From: a virus
Length of the DNA stretch: 37,944 nt
Direction: 5' to 3' (one strand)
IMG/VR virus record: IMGVR_UViG_3300025717_000003
Coordinates: 1 to 37,944 of that record
In this document: positions 7,009-14,385 of the stretch, piece after piece
Layout of the letters: each line of letters begins with the position of its first letter
How positions within the stretch are numbered: the first letter of the stretch is position 1
Notes under the pieces: generated by a model
The model's input: the letters and a program-made list of their open reading frames with translations, nothing else
What the model was told of the DNA's origin: nothing
Databases searched by the model: none
Translations under genes and position numbers: made by a program

Positions 7009-7320
7009 ATGCCAAAGTATAAGCCACGTTATGGACACCAGGAATATAAGTACCACATAGTTTGCAGTGATTATAGAACAGGAAAAGAGGAGAGAGTATC
7101 TAAGAAAGTATCAAGGAACTATGCTAATACTGTTAACCGATGTAAATCATTGTGTGAGGAAACACTATCGAATTACAATGAGTATAGGGATACCCATAAA
7201 ACACCAAACTGGAAGATGAACACATTGAGTACTGGTGGTTATGTACTAGTATATAGTCAGGGTGATAGAAAAGGGGAACCTATTATCAGCTTTGCAGTAG
7301 AAGATATTTATGATAGCTAA
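7009..7320 (+). CDS. Hypothetical protein (103 aa)
   Basis: This small basic protein begins MPKYKPRYGHQEYKYHIV and is rich in Lys, Arg and Tyr. It ends with a hydrophobic/acidic stretch (ISFAVEDIYD). No family is recognised. It is a single gene directly downstream of copy C and its promoter, with a GAAAGAAGGGAATAAG ribosome site. Its composition is phage-typical, unlike the GC-rich gene that follows. A nucleic-acid-binding role would fit the charge, but there is no direct support. Confidence 0.6.
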   Translation: MPKYKPRYGHQEYKYHIVCSDYRTGKEERVSKKVSRNYANTVNRCKSLCEETLSNYNEYRDTHKTPNWKMNTLSTGGYVLVYSQGDRKGEPIISFAVEDIYDS

Positions 7321-7337
7321 TTACTGCAAAATTACAC

Positions 7338-7366
7338 TTGACAAACCTTGCTCACTATGCTATACT
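7338..7366 (+). promoter_or_regulatory. Sigma-70 promoter with CTGTATACAG operator
   Basis: TTGACA (7338-7343), 17 bp, TATACT (7361-7366), then GTATACAGATACAG. It drives the GC-rich DUF262 gene. Confidence 0.9.
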
Positions 7367-7416
7367 GTATACAGATACAGAAAACACATAAGCAAAACTG
7401 AAAGGGAAGCAAGGGA

Positions 7417-7920
7417 ATGAAGTTCAGAGACATACCGCAGATCAGTAGGGCAAGCTACCAGACAGACGTGCCGCTTGATGCCATTGAGGACACGTTGGCA
7501 CGATACCAGCAACAGTATAACTTGAACATGGAGCCAGACTTTCAACGCGCACACGTCTGGACAGAAGAACAGCAGGTACGATTCGTTGAATTCCTGTTGC
7601 GTGGAGGGCAGAGCGGACGCACCATCCTTTTCAACCATCCAGGCTGGATGACGACATTCAAGGGTGAGTTTGTGCTGGTTGACGGTTTGCAACGATTGAC
7701 AGCAATACTCAGGTTCCTTCGAGGTGAAATTAAGGCGTTCGGGCTTGCCATTGATGAGTTTGAGGGCCGTATCCCAACGGGCATTTCGCTGACGTTGCAA
7801 GTCAACGATCTCAAGACCCGCGACGACGTGCTGCAATGGTACGTTGACCTCAACGCTGGCGGGACGGTTCATACCGATGAAGAAATCGCTAAAGTGAAAC
7901 GGATGAAGGAACAGGTTTGA
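7417..7920 (+). CDS. DUF262 / ParB-superfamily protein, GC-rich foreign gene
   Basis: This 167-residue protein shows the DUF262 pattern: an N-terminal PDFQRAHVWTEEQQ segment, then FVEFLLRGG and the DGLQRLTAI motif of the ParB/GmrS-type fold. Long relatives such as GmrSD are type IV restriction enzymes against modified DNA. This protein is only the N-terminal domain, lacks the C-terminal HNH (DUF1524) region and ends soon after it. Its G+C is about 50% in a sampled line, against about 35% in nearby genes. I infer a transferred single-domain protein placed in a phage promoter cassette; it could act as an NTP-dependent regulator or an anti-restriction decoy. Confidence 0.8.
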   Translation: MKFRDIPQISRASYQTDVPLDAIEDTLARYQQQYNLNMEPDFQRAHVWTEEQQVRFVEFLLRGGQSGRTILFNHPGWMTTFKGEFVLVDGLQRLTAILRFLRGEIKAFGLAIDEFEGRIPTGISLTLQVNDLKTRDDVLQWYVDLNAGGTVHTDEEIAKVKRMKEQV

Positions 7921-7964
7921 GGTACATCATTTGTTGGAAGTATCTAAAAACCTGGAAAGTATCG

Positions 7965-7983
7965 GGGATATTAAAATCAAATT
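7965..7983. repeat. Possible remnant of the structured element
   Basis: GGGGATATTAAAATCAAAT matches the segment after the stem of copy B (from 5935) with one base missing. The rest of the 7921-8129 gap does not align convincingly. It contains TATAAT at 8086-8091 but no good -35 box. Confidence 0.25.
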
Positions 7984-8129
7984 TGGTTATCGTATCTCCT
8001 AAGCAACACGATATATTGCATCAGCTCTAACACCATACCTCAAGTCTAAAATGAGAGGTTGGGATATGTTGTAAGCGGTAACGGGTATAATCTTAATTGT
8101 GTAATGTATAAGTAAGGGAGAATATTCTA

Positions 8130-8729
8130 ATGGCAAAGGCTAAAGTGACAAATGATATCGAAGTAATGGACACTAAACACCAAGGTATGGAACAATGGGA
8201 CGATAGTGTATTTGACGTTAATGTAAATGAACTTAATGCAGAAATCTCTAATGGCAATACGCTCTACTTGTCAAAGCAAGACAATAAAGTACAATTGCGT
8301 ATCATCTGGCAAAACACTGTAGACAAGAAGTACTTTCATATGTTTGAGAGTGACTTTCAGGGTAAGAAAGTTACCCAGGTATGTTTCAAGGCAGTACAAC
8401 TTGTCGGTGAAACCTTGGTGCCAGTAATGGTAGTAGGCAAACCGACACACGTTAAAGAGATTAATCGTATTTTGCAAGCGGTTAAAGAAGATAACGGTAT
8501 TAAACCGTTGTCACCTAAAACAGGTATTGTGCTTACTTTCAGTAAAGAAGGTACAGGAATACAGACGAAGTATCACGTCAACCCCACACTCAAACAGATT
8601 GACGTAATGGAGCACTATTACAATAGTTTTGATGAGAGCATAGAGGAGTTTGTTGCAAAACTGACAAAACCAAAAGAGAACACACAGAATAACTTTGATA
8701 TAGACGACAAAGACTTGTTTGACGATTAA
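8130..8729 (+). CDS. Single-stranded DNA-binding-like protein
   Basis: This 199-residue protein has a predicted OB-type beta-rich centre and a strongly acidic tail ending NNFDIDDKDLFDD. Tails of this kind in T7 gp2.5, T4 gp32 and bacterial SSB recruit replication partners. It is the first gene of the row with the DnaB-like helicase, and a hairpin follows its stop (8746-8780), which fits an abundantly made protein. I see no signature that fixes the SSB family, so the call rests on tail, size and context. Confidence 0.6.
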   Translation: MAKAKVTNDIEVMDTKHQGMEQWDDSVFDVNVNELNAEISNGNTLYLSKQDNKVQLRIIWQNTVDKKYFHMFESDFQGKKVTQVCFKAVQLVGETLVPVMVVGKPTHVKEINRILQAVKEDNGIKPLSPKTGIVLTFSKEGTGIQTKYHVNPTLKQIDVMEHYYNSFDESIEEFVAKLTKPKENTQNNFDIDDKDLFDD

Positions 8730-8745
8730 AGAGGAAACTGTTATA

Positions 8746-8780
8746 CTACTAGGGGTATGGGTACACCATATCCCTAGTAG
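8746..8780 (+). terminator. Long hairpin after the SSB-like gene
   Basis: CTACTAGGGGTATGG (8746-8760) pairs with CCATATCCCTAGTAG (8766-8780), with a single G-U, around a 5-nt loop. Only AATTT follows, so it is more likely a partial terminator or a transcript-stabilising end than a full terminator. The next gene starts 18 nt later. Confidence 0.55.
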
Positions 8781-8797
8781 AATTTAAGGAAGTGGAG

Positions 8798-9010
8798 ATG
8801 AATATTATGCAAACTATTACACAGGTAGACGACTTGTTGCAAAGCGGAATTAAACGAGATTATGAATATAGCACAGCATATTCTGTGCTATTGGGGGACA
8901 CTTACCGTATTGCTAAAAGTAACCCTGAAGCATTAGAAGAATTGCGGAACAAGTACCTGGGTAAGTATTTGGCAATGACAGTTAGTCGGGGGAATAAGTA
9001 TGCTCCATAA
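8798..9010 (+). CDS. Small hypothetical protein upstream of helicase
   Basis: This 70-residue, mostly helical protein follows the SSB-like gene. I chose the ATG at 8798 because AAGGA (8786-8790) is 7 nt before it; the GTG at 8792 would be too close. It overlaps the helicase start by 11 nt, so the two are translationally coupled. A small protein directly upstream of a DnaB-type helicase may be a loader or a domain separated from the helicase, but I see no motif that shows this. Confidence 0.6.
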   Translation: MNIMQTITQVDDLLQSGIKRDYEYSTAYSVLLGDTYRIAKSNPEALEELRNKYLGKYLAMTVSRGNKYAP

Positions 9011-10082
9011 ACTTGTCTACTTAGTAGCAGAACACGGTATGCCCGCAATACCGAAAGCATTAAAGCAATACACTCCTCAGTATGAATTACTTACAAGTAT
9101 AGGTAAAGACGGTTTAACAAGTGCTGCTTTGCTTAAAGATATTAGTCTAACCCGATTAGAAGAATTATATCAGCAAGGCAAAGACAGTATGTCAAAAGAA
9201 GGTAGTGGTAGCCAGCAAGACATAAGAGCAATCCTCACAAAGCATATGTATCAGCAAGTAAAAGATGCTGGTACAATGCCATTAGAGGAACAGCTAGAAC
9301 TTTACTCAATTATAGCAGCATTCAGCAAAGGTAAAGTTAGTCTCGTAGAAAATGATACAGGTTCCTTCGATGACATTAAGCCAGATGACCATACCATTAC
9401 ACCTTCAGGCTTTGCCCCCATTGATTATCTCAGTGGGGGTTTCGTACCACACACCCTTATGCTTATAGGGGCAAGTAGTGGTAGTGGTAAAACATCAATG
9501 ATGCTATCTATTGCAGATGATATTGCAAAACAGCATAGCAAACGAGTAGTATTTGTAAGCCTGGAAATGACACGTAATGCTGTTGCTAATAGAGCAAAAC
9601 ATCTTGCGCTAAAGGACAATACAGATAATCTTATTATAGCAGGCAGTGTATCTATGAATGACATAGAAGAGTATGCAGACAATAACACTATCATCATCGT
9701 AGATTATGCAGACTTGCTTATTACGAAGTATGGTTCAGACACACGACTAGATATTGCAACTATTTATGCAAACTTGTTGAGAATGAGCAAGCGTGCTTTC
9801 TTGCTCATAACTGCTACACAGTTAAACCGTGATGCGACTATCACACTTAACTCTCTCTCGGAGAGTAGCTATAAAGCGTTCTACTCTGAAGCTGTATACG
9901 CCATATCTAAGGGCGGTATGGCAATAGGTGATAGCACGAGTAACACAGTATCATTTATGTGTCTAAAGCACCGTTATGCAGTGTCTGGTAACAAATGTTC
10001 TTACAACTACAATTATGAAACATTGCAAGTAACATCAGAACCTGTGAGTGGGGAAGTGTTGGCATATGATATGGAAATCTAG
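9000..10082 (+). CDS. DnaB-like replicative DNA helicase
   Basis: This 360-residue protein has a RecA-fold superfamily 4 helicase domain in its C-terminal two thirds. Visible motifs are Walker A GASSGSGKTS (157-166), VVFVSLEMTRNAVANR (motif H1a region, as in DnaB), a Walker B strand ending IIIVDYADLL and the ITATQLNR motif. The N-terminal 120 residues are helical and lack a clear primase zinc finger. The primase is a separate gene at 18658. It is expected to form the hexameric ring that unwinds the fork. It begins inside the previous gene. Confidence 0.87.
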   Translation: MLHKLVYLVAEHGMPAIPKALKQYTPQYELLTSIGKDGLTSAALLKDISLTRLEELYQQGKDSMSKEGSGSQQDIRAILTKHMYQQVKDAGTMPLEEQLELYSIIAAFSKGKVSLVENDTGSFDDIKPDDHTITPSGFAPIDYLSGGFVPHTLMLIGASSGSGKTSMMLSIADDIAKQHSKRVVFVSLEMTRNAVANRAKHLALKDNTDNLIIAGSVSMNDIEEYADNNTIIIVDYADLLITKYGSDTRLDIATIYANLLRMSKRAFLLITATQLNRDATITLNSLSESSYKAFYSEAVYAISKGGMAIGDSTSNTVSFMCLKHRYAVSGNKCSYNYNYETLQVTSEPVSGEVLAYDMEI

Positions 10083-10126
10083 AGTGACAAATTCTATTAA
10101 ATGATATAGAAACAAGGGGGTAAACT

Positions 10127-10528
10127 ATGAAAGCCATTAAGAACTGGAATAAGGAAAACTGGCAAGATATCTATGAAGAAGTATGCAAGGACGTTGCTAT
10201 CTATCCTACGGGAAACAGTATGGTGTGGAGTGACCAGGGTAAACAGGTTACTGTGTTCCTTGATGAGATGTACTTGTTGCCAGCATTAGCAGGAGAAGTG
10301 GGAGAGTTGCTTTCAATCTATGCTAAAGCAACACGAGATAACCAGGGGAACATAGAAGAGGAAGATATGGAGAAAATTAGCAAAGAGCTAGGCGATATCC
10401 TATTTATGGTGAATCAGCTTGCTAGGGGTAACAATGAAACTCTAGAAAGCATTGCACGAAAGAACGCTAACAAACTATTATCTAGGAAAGAACGGGGTAC
10501 AATTAAAGGTAGTGGGGATAACCGATAG
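10127..10528 (+). CDS. MazG-like nucleotide pyrophosphohydrolase
   Basis: This 133-residue protein has the all-alpha NTP-pyrophosphohydrolase signature: LAGEVGELLSIYAKA with the EVGEL metal-binding Glu pair, then KELGDILFMVNQLA supplying further acidic ligands. Family members hydrolyse NTPs or dNTPs to NMP and pyrophosphate. In phages they adjust nucleotide pools, remove modified nucleotides or lower ppGpp. It sits between the helicase and the ribonucleotide reductase, which suits a nucleotide-metabolism role. The ribosome site is AAGGGGG. The next gene's GTG overlaps its TAG by one base. Confidence 0.85.
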   Translation: MKAIKNWNKENWQDIYEEVCKDVAIYPTGNSMVWSDQGKQVTVFLDEMYLLPALAGEVGELLSIYAKATRDNQGNIEEEDMEKISKELGDILFMVNQLARGNNETLESIARKNANKLLSRKERGTIKGSGDNR

Positions 10529-10716
10529 TGCAAGTACATTTGTCTATTGATAATGGAGTATCCACTATTGAGATAGGCCTTGTAGTGGATACTTTTGAGT
10601 ACTTATACGCTATAGTAGAGAATATACTAGACGACTATAGCCCGTGTATAGTTCAGATAGCCACTCTATTTACTAGTGAAGTATTCGATAGTTTGCCTGA
10701 TGTTAGTTTGAATTAA
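10528..10716 (+). CDS. Small hypothetical protein
   Basis: This 62-residue acidic protein is rich in Ile, Val and Asp. It starts with GTG overlapping the MazG-like stop codon (TAGTG), so it is read by reinitiation. No family or motif is recognised. Confidence 0.5.
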   Translation: MQVHLSIDNGVSTIEIGLVVDTFEYLYAIVENILDDYSPCIVQIATLFTSEVFDSLPDVSLN

Positions 10717-10725
10717 GGGGGGATA

Positions 10726-10890
10726 ATGGAGTACTTTGTAATTAGAATTACAGAACATAGTGTAGCGTGTGCTAATATCATTGAACCGACAGAAGGGGGA
10801 TATAGAGTAGAGTATAGGGGTATGATCTACTGGGTTTATGGACATAAGCCTGGAGATGAAATTAATCTAGTGGACTTGCGAATTAATTAA
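10726..10890 (+). CDS. Small hypothetical protein (54 aa)
   Basis: A short frame begins MEYFVIRITEHSVACANI and ends VDLRIN. Support is a very strong AAGGGGGG site before the ATG, a 9-nt gap from the previous stop, and a rho-independent terminator 17 nt after its own stop. The residue pattern suggests a small beta-sheet protein. Function is unknown. Confidence 0.6.
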   Translation: MEYFVIRITEHSVACANIIEPTEGGYRVEYRGMIYWVYGHKPGDEINLVDLRIN

Positions 10891-10907
10891 AAAAGAGAGA
10901 TACGAAT

Positions 10908-10943
10908 ATGCCCTGGTATAATAGCCAGGGCATTTTAGTCTTT
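10908..10943 (+). terminator. Rho-independent terminator
   Basis: ATGCCCTGG (10908-10916) and CCAGGGCAT (10925-10933) form a 9-bp stem with an 8-nt loop, followed by TTTTAGTCTTT. It closes the SSB-helicase-MazG unit. The reductase gene starts 22 nt after the stem. Confidence 0.85.
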
Positions 10944-10954
10944 ATGGGGGATGT

Positions 10955-12738
10955 ATGAGTATCAATGAAGAGCTATGGAAAGGAAAGTATGCTGCATACC
11001 CTGGTGAAACATATGAACAGGGTTGTACGAGGGTAAGTGAAGCCCTAGGTATTCCTCAATTAGAAAGCATACTGAGGAAAGAGTTATTTAGTGTTGGTGG
11101 TAGAGTTTGGTATGGAGCTGGGAAGTCTAAGCCGTATATGGTCAATTGTGGGTTGTTCAGTGTTGACGATAGTGCAGAAGGTTGGGCTAGTTTAGCACAC
11201 GATGTACAACTATCCCTGATGAAGGGTATGGGATGTGGAGTAGATTATTCGGCGATACGGCCTTATGGGTCATACATAGCTGGTAGTGGTGGTACGGCTA
11301 GTGGTGCAATAAGTACAATGCATATTATCAATGAGATTGCTAGACACATTATGCAAGGGAACACGAGAAGGGCGGCTTTGCTCTCTCAACTTCACTGGAA
11401 ACACGGTGATATGGATACCTTCATAGACGTTAAGAACTGGAATGAGGAGTATACCCGACTAAAGACAATAGATGCAATAGGCTACCCAGCACCACTGGAT
11501 TTAACTAACGTATCTGTTCGGCTAGATAATGACTTTCTAGATGCATATTACAATGGAGATAGTGTTGCTCATACGGTGTGGAATACGACTACATATAATA
11601 TGTTTAGCACTTCAGAACCCGGTATTCGATTTAATGCTGATAACCAGATATTAACCAATGCGTGAAATATAACGCGCCTTTAGCCAGTAATGGCTATCGA
11701 ATAACCTGAATAACAGGGAAAGCCTAGAGATAGGCAATCCTGTGGGGAATAGTGCAAAGATGCAAACTAACCCGCAACGACTACCAAAGGATACCCTACA
11801 CCGAAGTGGGGTATGTGGTATAGTCTGAACTGCACATATAATCTAATCTATGAAAGTGCAGATAACATAATGGTGGTGAAGTGGTTTCAGCATATGATAG
11901 AGATACTTGTGTTCTAGGAAGTATAAATCTAGCAAACATCACACACATAGACCAAATGGAAGAAGTAATCAAATGGGCTATGCTAGCTTTATTGCGCATA
12001 CGACATAGAAGTATGTATCCTACTGAGGAATTCAAGCAAGTAGCAACACAACACCCTCGTGTTGGGCTAGGTGTTATGGGCTTGCATAACTGGCTTATAC
12101 ATCGAGGGTTGAAATATGAATGGTGCAATGAGCTAGATGAATTGTTCAGTGTTTTGCAAGATATGGCAATCTATTATGGGGAGTATTGGTGCAATAAGTA
12201 TGGGTATGCTCAATTAGAAGGTCATATAGCGCACGCGCCAACAGGTAGTATTTCTAGATTGTTTGGTGGGGTATCATCTGGCATTGAACCAATATTTGCA
12301 CTTGCGTATAAGTGGCGATATACGCTTAACAATGAGCTACAAGAGCAAGTAGTAATTGATAGCAATGTTGAGACATTTATGCAACAAGGCATATATGTTA
12401 GCAGCATTGAAGATGCGTATAGCCTTGCCGCTTTAGAAGATGGGTTTAAGCGTCGGGTAGAAATGCAAGCACATATTCAGAAGTATTGCGATAATGCCAT
12501 AAGCAGCACTATCAATCTACCACAATGGGGAACAGAACATAACAATGAGCAAACTCTAGACAAATACCGTGCTATCTTGCTTAGGTATATGCCATATCTA
12601 AGGGGAATAACAGTATATGCTAATGGTAGTCGTAGTGGACAACCATTGACAGCTATACCAATTGAGGAAGCATTGAGAGAGAAGCACGAGACAGACAGCC
12701 AGTACAGTAATTGTAGCAATGGTGCTTGTGCTCTATAG
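10955..12738 (+). CDS. nrdJ: Class II (B12-dependent) ribonucleotide reductase, intron-split
   Basis: Exons 10955-11663 and 11873-12738 join to a 524-residue reductase. It reduces ribonucleotides to deoxyribonucleotides with a cobalamin radical. Visible features are Cys65 (MVNC), the active-site motif NACGE (235-239) with radical Cys237, Cys249 in YDRDTC, GVMGLHNWL, the late GITVYANGSRSGQPL signature, and the redox tail Cys517-x4-Cys522. Cysteine spacing fits class II NrdJ, and no NrdB-type subunit or N-terminal ATP-cone is present. Without splicing the first exon ends at a TGA made by the intron, so the enzyme depends on correct splicing. Confidence 0.9.
11664..11872 (+). ncRNA. Group I self-splicing intron in nrdJ
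   Basis: This 209-nt ORF-less intron has the standard features. The last exon base is U (11663) and the last intron base is G (11872). Exon GCGU pairs with intron GCGC (11674-11677), giving the U-G wobble of P1. GACTA (11779-11783) pairs with TAGTC (11821-11825) as P7. ATACCC/GGGTAT with an inner CAC-CGAA-GTG (11791-11814) forms P8. Joining restores Asn-Ala-Cys-Gly-Glu in frame. The junction could shift by one base because G flanks both ends; the U-G rule favours the position given. Confidence 0.93.
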
Positions 12739-12768
12739 ATATGAAAGATAAATACTGCATAATACTAC

Positions 12769-12797
12769 TTGACAAACCATGTAGGGTATGCTATACT
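12769..12797 (+). promoter_or_regulatory. Sigma-70 promoter
   Basis: TTGACA (12769-12774), 17 bp, TATACT (12792-12797), then ATATACAGATAA. The leader CACTAGTAACCAGAAAGAAG is identical to that of the 856-1233 gene. GAAAGATAAATACT (12743-12756) precedes it, as beside copies A and C. Confidence 0.9.
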
Positions 12798-12849
12798 ATA
12801 TACAGATAAAAAAGAAAAACACTAGTAACCAGAAAGAAGGGGTAAGACT

Positions 12850-13071
12850 ATGAAAGAGATTATGTTTAATGGGTATACGATTATCGTACGACAAACGGAC
12901 AACGGAAACTATGAAGCGGTGATTGTGAAGCCAAATGGGGAATATGTTGCAGATTTCAACCACTGGGACCAAAAGGTGGTGGTTATGGTAACAGGCAATA
13001 CAGAATCACAAGTAATAGTAAAAGAGGCAAAAGAGATAGTTTTGGAGGATATGCATATCTACGGTAAATAA
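12850..13071 (+). CDS. Small paralogous protein, member 1
   Basis: This 73-residue protein begins MKEIMFNGYTIIVRQTDNGN and continues with YEAVIVKPNGEYV. The next gene has the same pattern (HKIIVSKTPSEYQAVIIKPD), so the two are diverged paralogues of an unrecognised small family, probably beta-rich. It is separately expressed from the promoter at 12769. Small early phage proteins of this type often bind host enzymes, but there is no evidence here for a particular target. Confidence 0.65.
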   Translation: MKEIMFNGYTIIVRQTDNGNYEAVIVKPNGEYVADFNHWDQKVVVMVTGNTESQVIVKEAKEIVLEDMHIYGK

Positions 13072-13074
13072 GAG

Positions 13075-13153
13075 AGAAAAGAGTTTTGCTAGTTTCTCTT
13101 CATTATAAAAACTAGCATATACTACTAATAGTAAACAGAAAGAAGGTAACAAG
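13075..13153 (+). promoter_or_regulatory. Type II leader, copy 2
   Basis: GAGTTTTGCTAGTTTCTCTT, then ATTATA, the second inverted-repeat arm AAAACTAG, TATACTACTAATAGTAAAC and AGAAAGAAGG. This copy has a few extra bases in the loop of the CTAGTTT/AAACTAG inverted repeat compared with 766-842 and 13365-13435. The changing loop beside constant arms supports a hairpin. Confidence 0.65.
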
Positions 13154-13360
13154 ATGAAGGAAGTATCAATGGTGGAATACCTTGATCATAAGATTATAGT
13201 GTCGAAAACACCTAGTGAATATCAGGCAGTTATTATAAAGCCTGATGGAACCTTTGCAAAAGTCACACAGAACGGTTGTATTTGCTATACTAATGCAAAG
13301 TACAAAGGGGATTGCATCACCCTGGCAAGACACATTATTATGTTAGAAGAATACGTATAA
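13154..13360 (+). CDS. Small paralogous protein, member 2
   Basis: This 68-residue protein starts MKEVSMVEYLDHKIIVSK. It is related to the 12850 gene and, at DNA level, to the truncated copy at 13436. It is expressed from the type II leader, unlike its paralogue, so coding regions and leaders have been recombined. No motif identifies its role. It contains three Cys/His residues near the middle, without a metal-site spacing I trust. Confidence 0.62.
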   Translation: MKEVSMVEYLDHKIIVSKTPSEYQAVIIKPDGTFAKVTQNGCICYTNAKYKGDCITLARHIIMLEEYV

Positions 13361-13364
13361 CGGA

Positions 13365-13435
13365 AAAGAGTTTTGCTAGTTTCTCTTCCAAAAACTAGTA
13401 TATACTACTAATAGTACACAGAAAGAGGGTATACG
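13365..13435 (+). promoter_or_regulatory. Type II leader, copy 3
   Basis: Nearly identical to the leader at 766-842 (read on the minus strand), including the CTTCCAAAAACTAG loop version. It ends AGAAAGAGGGTATACG before the truncated gene. Confidence 0.65.
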
Positions 13436-13489
13436 ATGAAGGAAGAATCAATGGTGGAATACCTTGGACATAAGATTATAGTTATGTAA
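13436..13489 (+). pseudogene. Truncated third copy of the small paralogue
   Basis: ATG AAG GAA GAA TCA continues as MVEYLGHKIIVM before a TAA, giving only 17 residues. The first 12 or so codons match the 13154 gene almost exactly and then the similarity stops. It marks an incomplete tandem duplication of leader plus gene. Confidence 0.7.
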
Positions 13490-13525
13490 GAAACAATCTT
13501 ATAGAGATAAATGCTGCTTATTTGT

Positions 13526-13596
13526 GGGGATGATAGGGTTTCGACTAGAGTAGGGGTTAGCTTAACGGTCAAGGGGTATACCTTCGGGTATGCCCC
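13526..13596 (+). ncRNA. Structured leader before the DpdA/transporter operon
   Basis: The 5' part, GGGGATGATAGGGTTTCGAC, is followed by a GTTA-GCT-TAAC mini-hairpin and a strong hairpin GGGGTATACC-TTCG-GGTATGCCCC (13573-13596) with a UUCG tetraloop. It lies 28 nt before the transglycosylase-like gene, where no canonical terminator is needed. A riboswitch sensing a queuosine precursor would fit the two following genes, but it does not match the preQ1 class I consensus as I know it. The first 20 bases also resemble a tmRNA 5' end. Structure seen; function unproven. Confidence 0.45.
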
Positions 13597-13623
13597 ATAC
13601 TTATCAATTTATGAGGTTATACT

Positions 13624-14385
13624 ATGAAGTTTTATGTAGGTATACATATGCCAAACTGGATACCTCGAATGCAGATACCATTTATGGTTTCGAGAAGGAT
13701 ATTAGAGAAAAGAAAGAAGTTACCACGTGCAAACGTGGGATATGCGCTAGATAGCGGTGGATTTACTGAGTTGTCTAAATATGGTAAGTGGAGCCAAACT
13801 CCACAACAATATACCGACATAGTACATAGAATAGTAGACGGTGTAGGAAGAAAGCCAGACTTTATTGCACCACAAGATAGTATGTGTGAACCCTTTATAT
13901 GCCAAAAGACTAAAAGAACAGTAGAACAGCACATGGTAGATACTGTTGAGAACTTCATTTTACTACGTCAACTTGTAGATACATCCCTTTATGTATTGCC
14001 AGTCATACAAGGGTATACGCTAAATGAGTATCTACAGTGCATATACCTGTATGAGCAATACGGTATTGTGTTATCTCAATATCCTATTGTAGGGCTAGGG
14101 TCTATATGTAGACGACAAAAGACGAAAGAGGGTATCAATATAATCCAAACCATTGCTAGTATGGGTATATCACTCCACGGTTTTGGCTTAAAGACAACAG
14201 CACTAAAAGAAGTCTCTACCAATATTGCAAGTGCGGACAGTATGGCATGGTCATTCGCTGGTAGAAGGATACCGAACCCTAGCGGCAAGACTAAGAACCT
14301 GGCGAATGACTACGGATATATGATGAAGTGGTATAATACGTTAAAAGATAGTTGTGAGGGGTTAAATGAAGAAATATGTTGCTGA
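13624..14385 (+). CDS. dpdA: DpdA-like DNA 7-deazaguanine transglycosylase
   Basis: This 253-residue protein belongs to the tRNA-guanine-transglycosylase superfamily. ALDSGGFTEL (41-50) is the base-binding DSGGF motif of TGT; it is followed by an IAPQDSMCEP segment, an IVGLGSICRR strand end, HGFGLKT and ASADSMAWSF, whose Asp may be the nucleophile. It is much shorter than tRNA enzymes and lacks their zinc-site Cys cluster. Phage DpdA proteins of this type exchange guanine in DNA for preQ0 or a derivative, protecting it from restriction. The next gene, a queuosine-precursor transporter, supports this reading. The start follows ATGAGGTT, a modest ribosome site. Confidence 0.8.
   Translation: MKFYVGIHMPNWIPRMQIPFMVSRRILEKRKKLPRANVGYALDSGGFTELSKYGKWSQTPQQYTDIVHRIVDGVGRKPDFIAPQDSMCEPFICQKTKRTVEQHMVDTVENFILLRQLVDTSLYVLPVIQGYTLNEYLQCIYLYEQYGIVLSQYPIVGLGSICRRQKTKEGINIIQTIASMGISLHGFGLKTTALKEVSTNIASADSMAWSFAGRRIPNPSGKTKNLANDYGYMMKWYNTLKDSCEGLNEEICC

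Noticed and set aside
11663-11880. Frameshift or two separate reductase genes
   Set aside because: Removing 209 nt with group I borders restores the exact active-site motif, and the intron core pairings are visible.
13526-13596. A tRNA or complete tmRNA gene
   Set aside because: The 5' bases look like tmRNA, but no T-arm, acceptor 3' half or tag frame can be found, and the segment does not fold as a tRNA cloverleaf.
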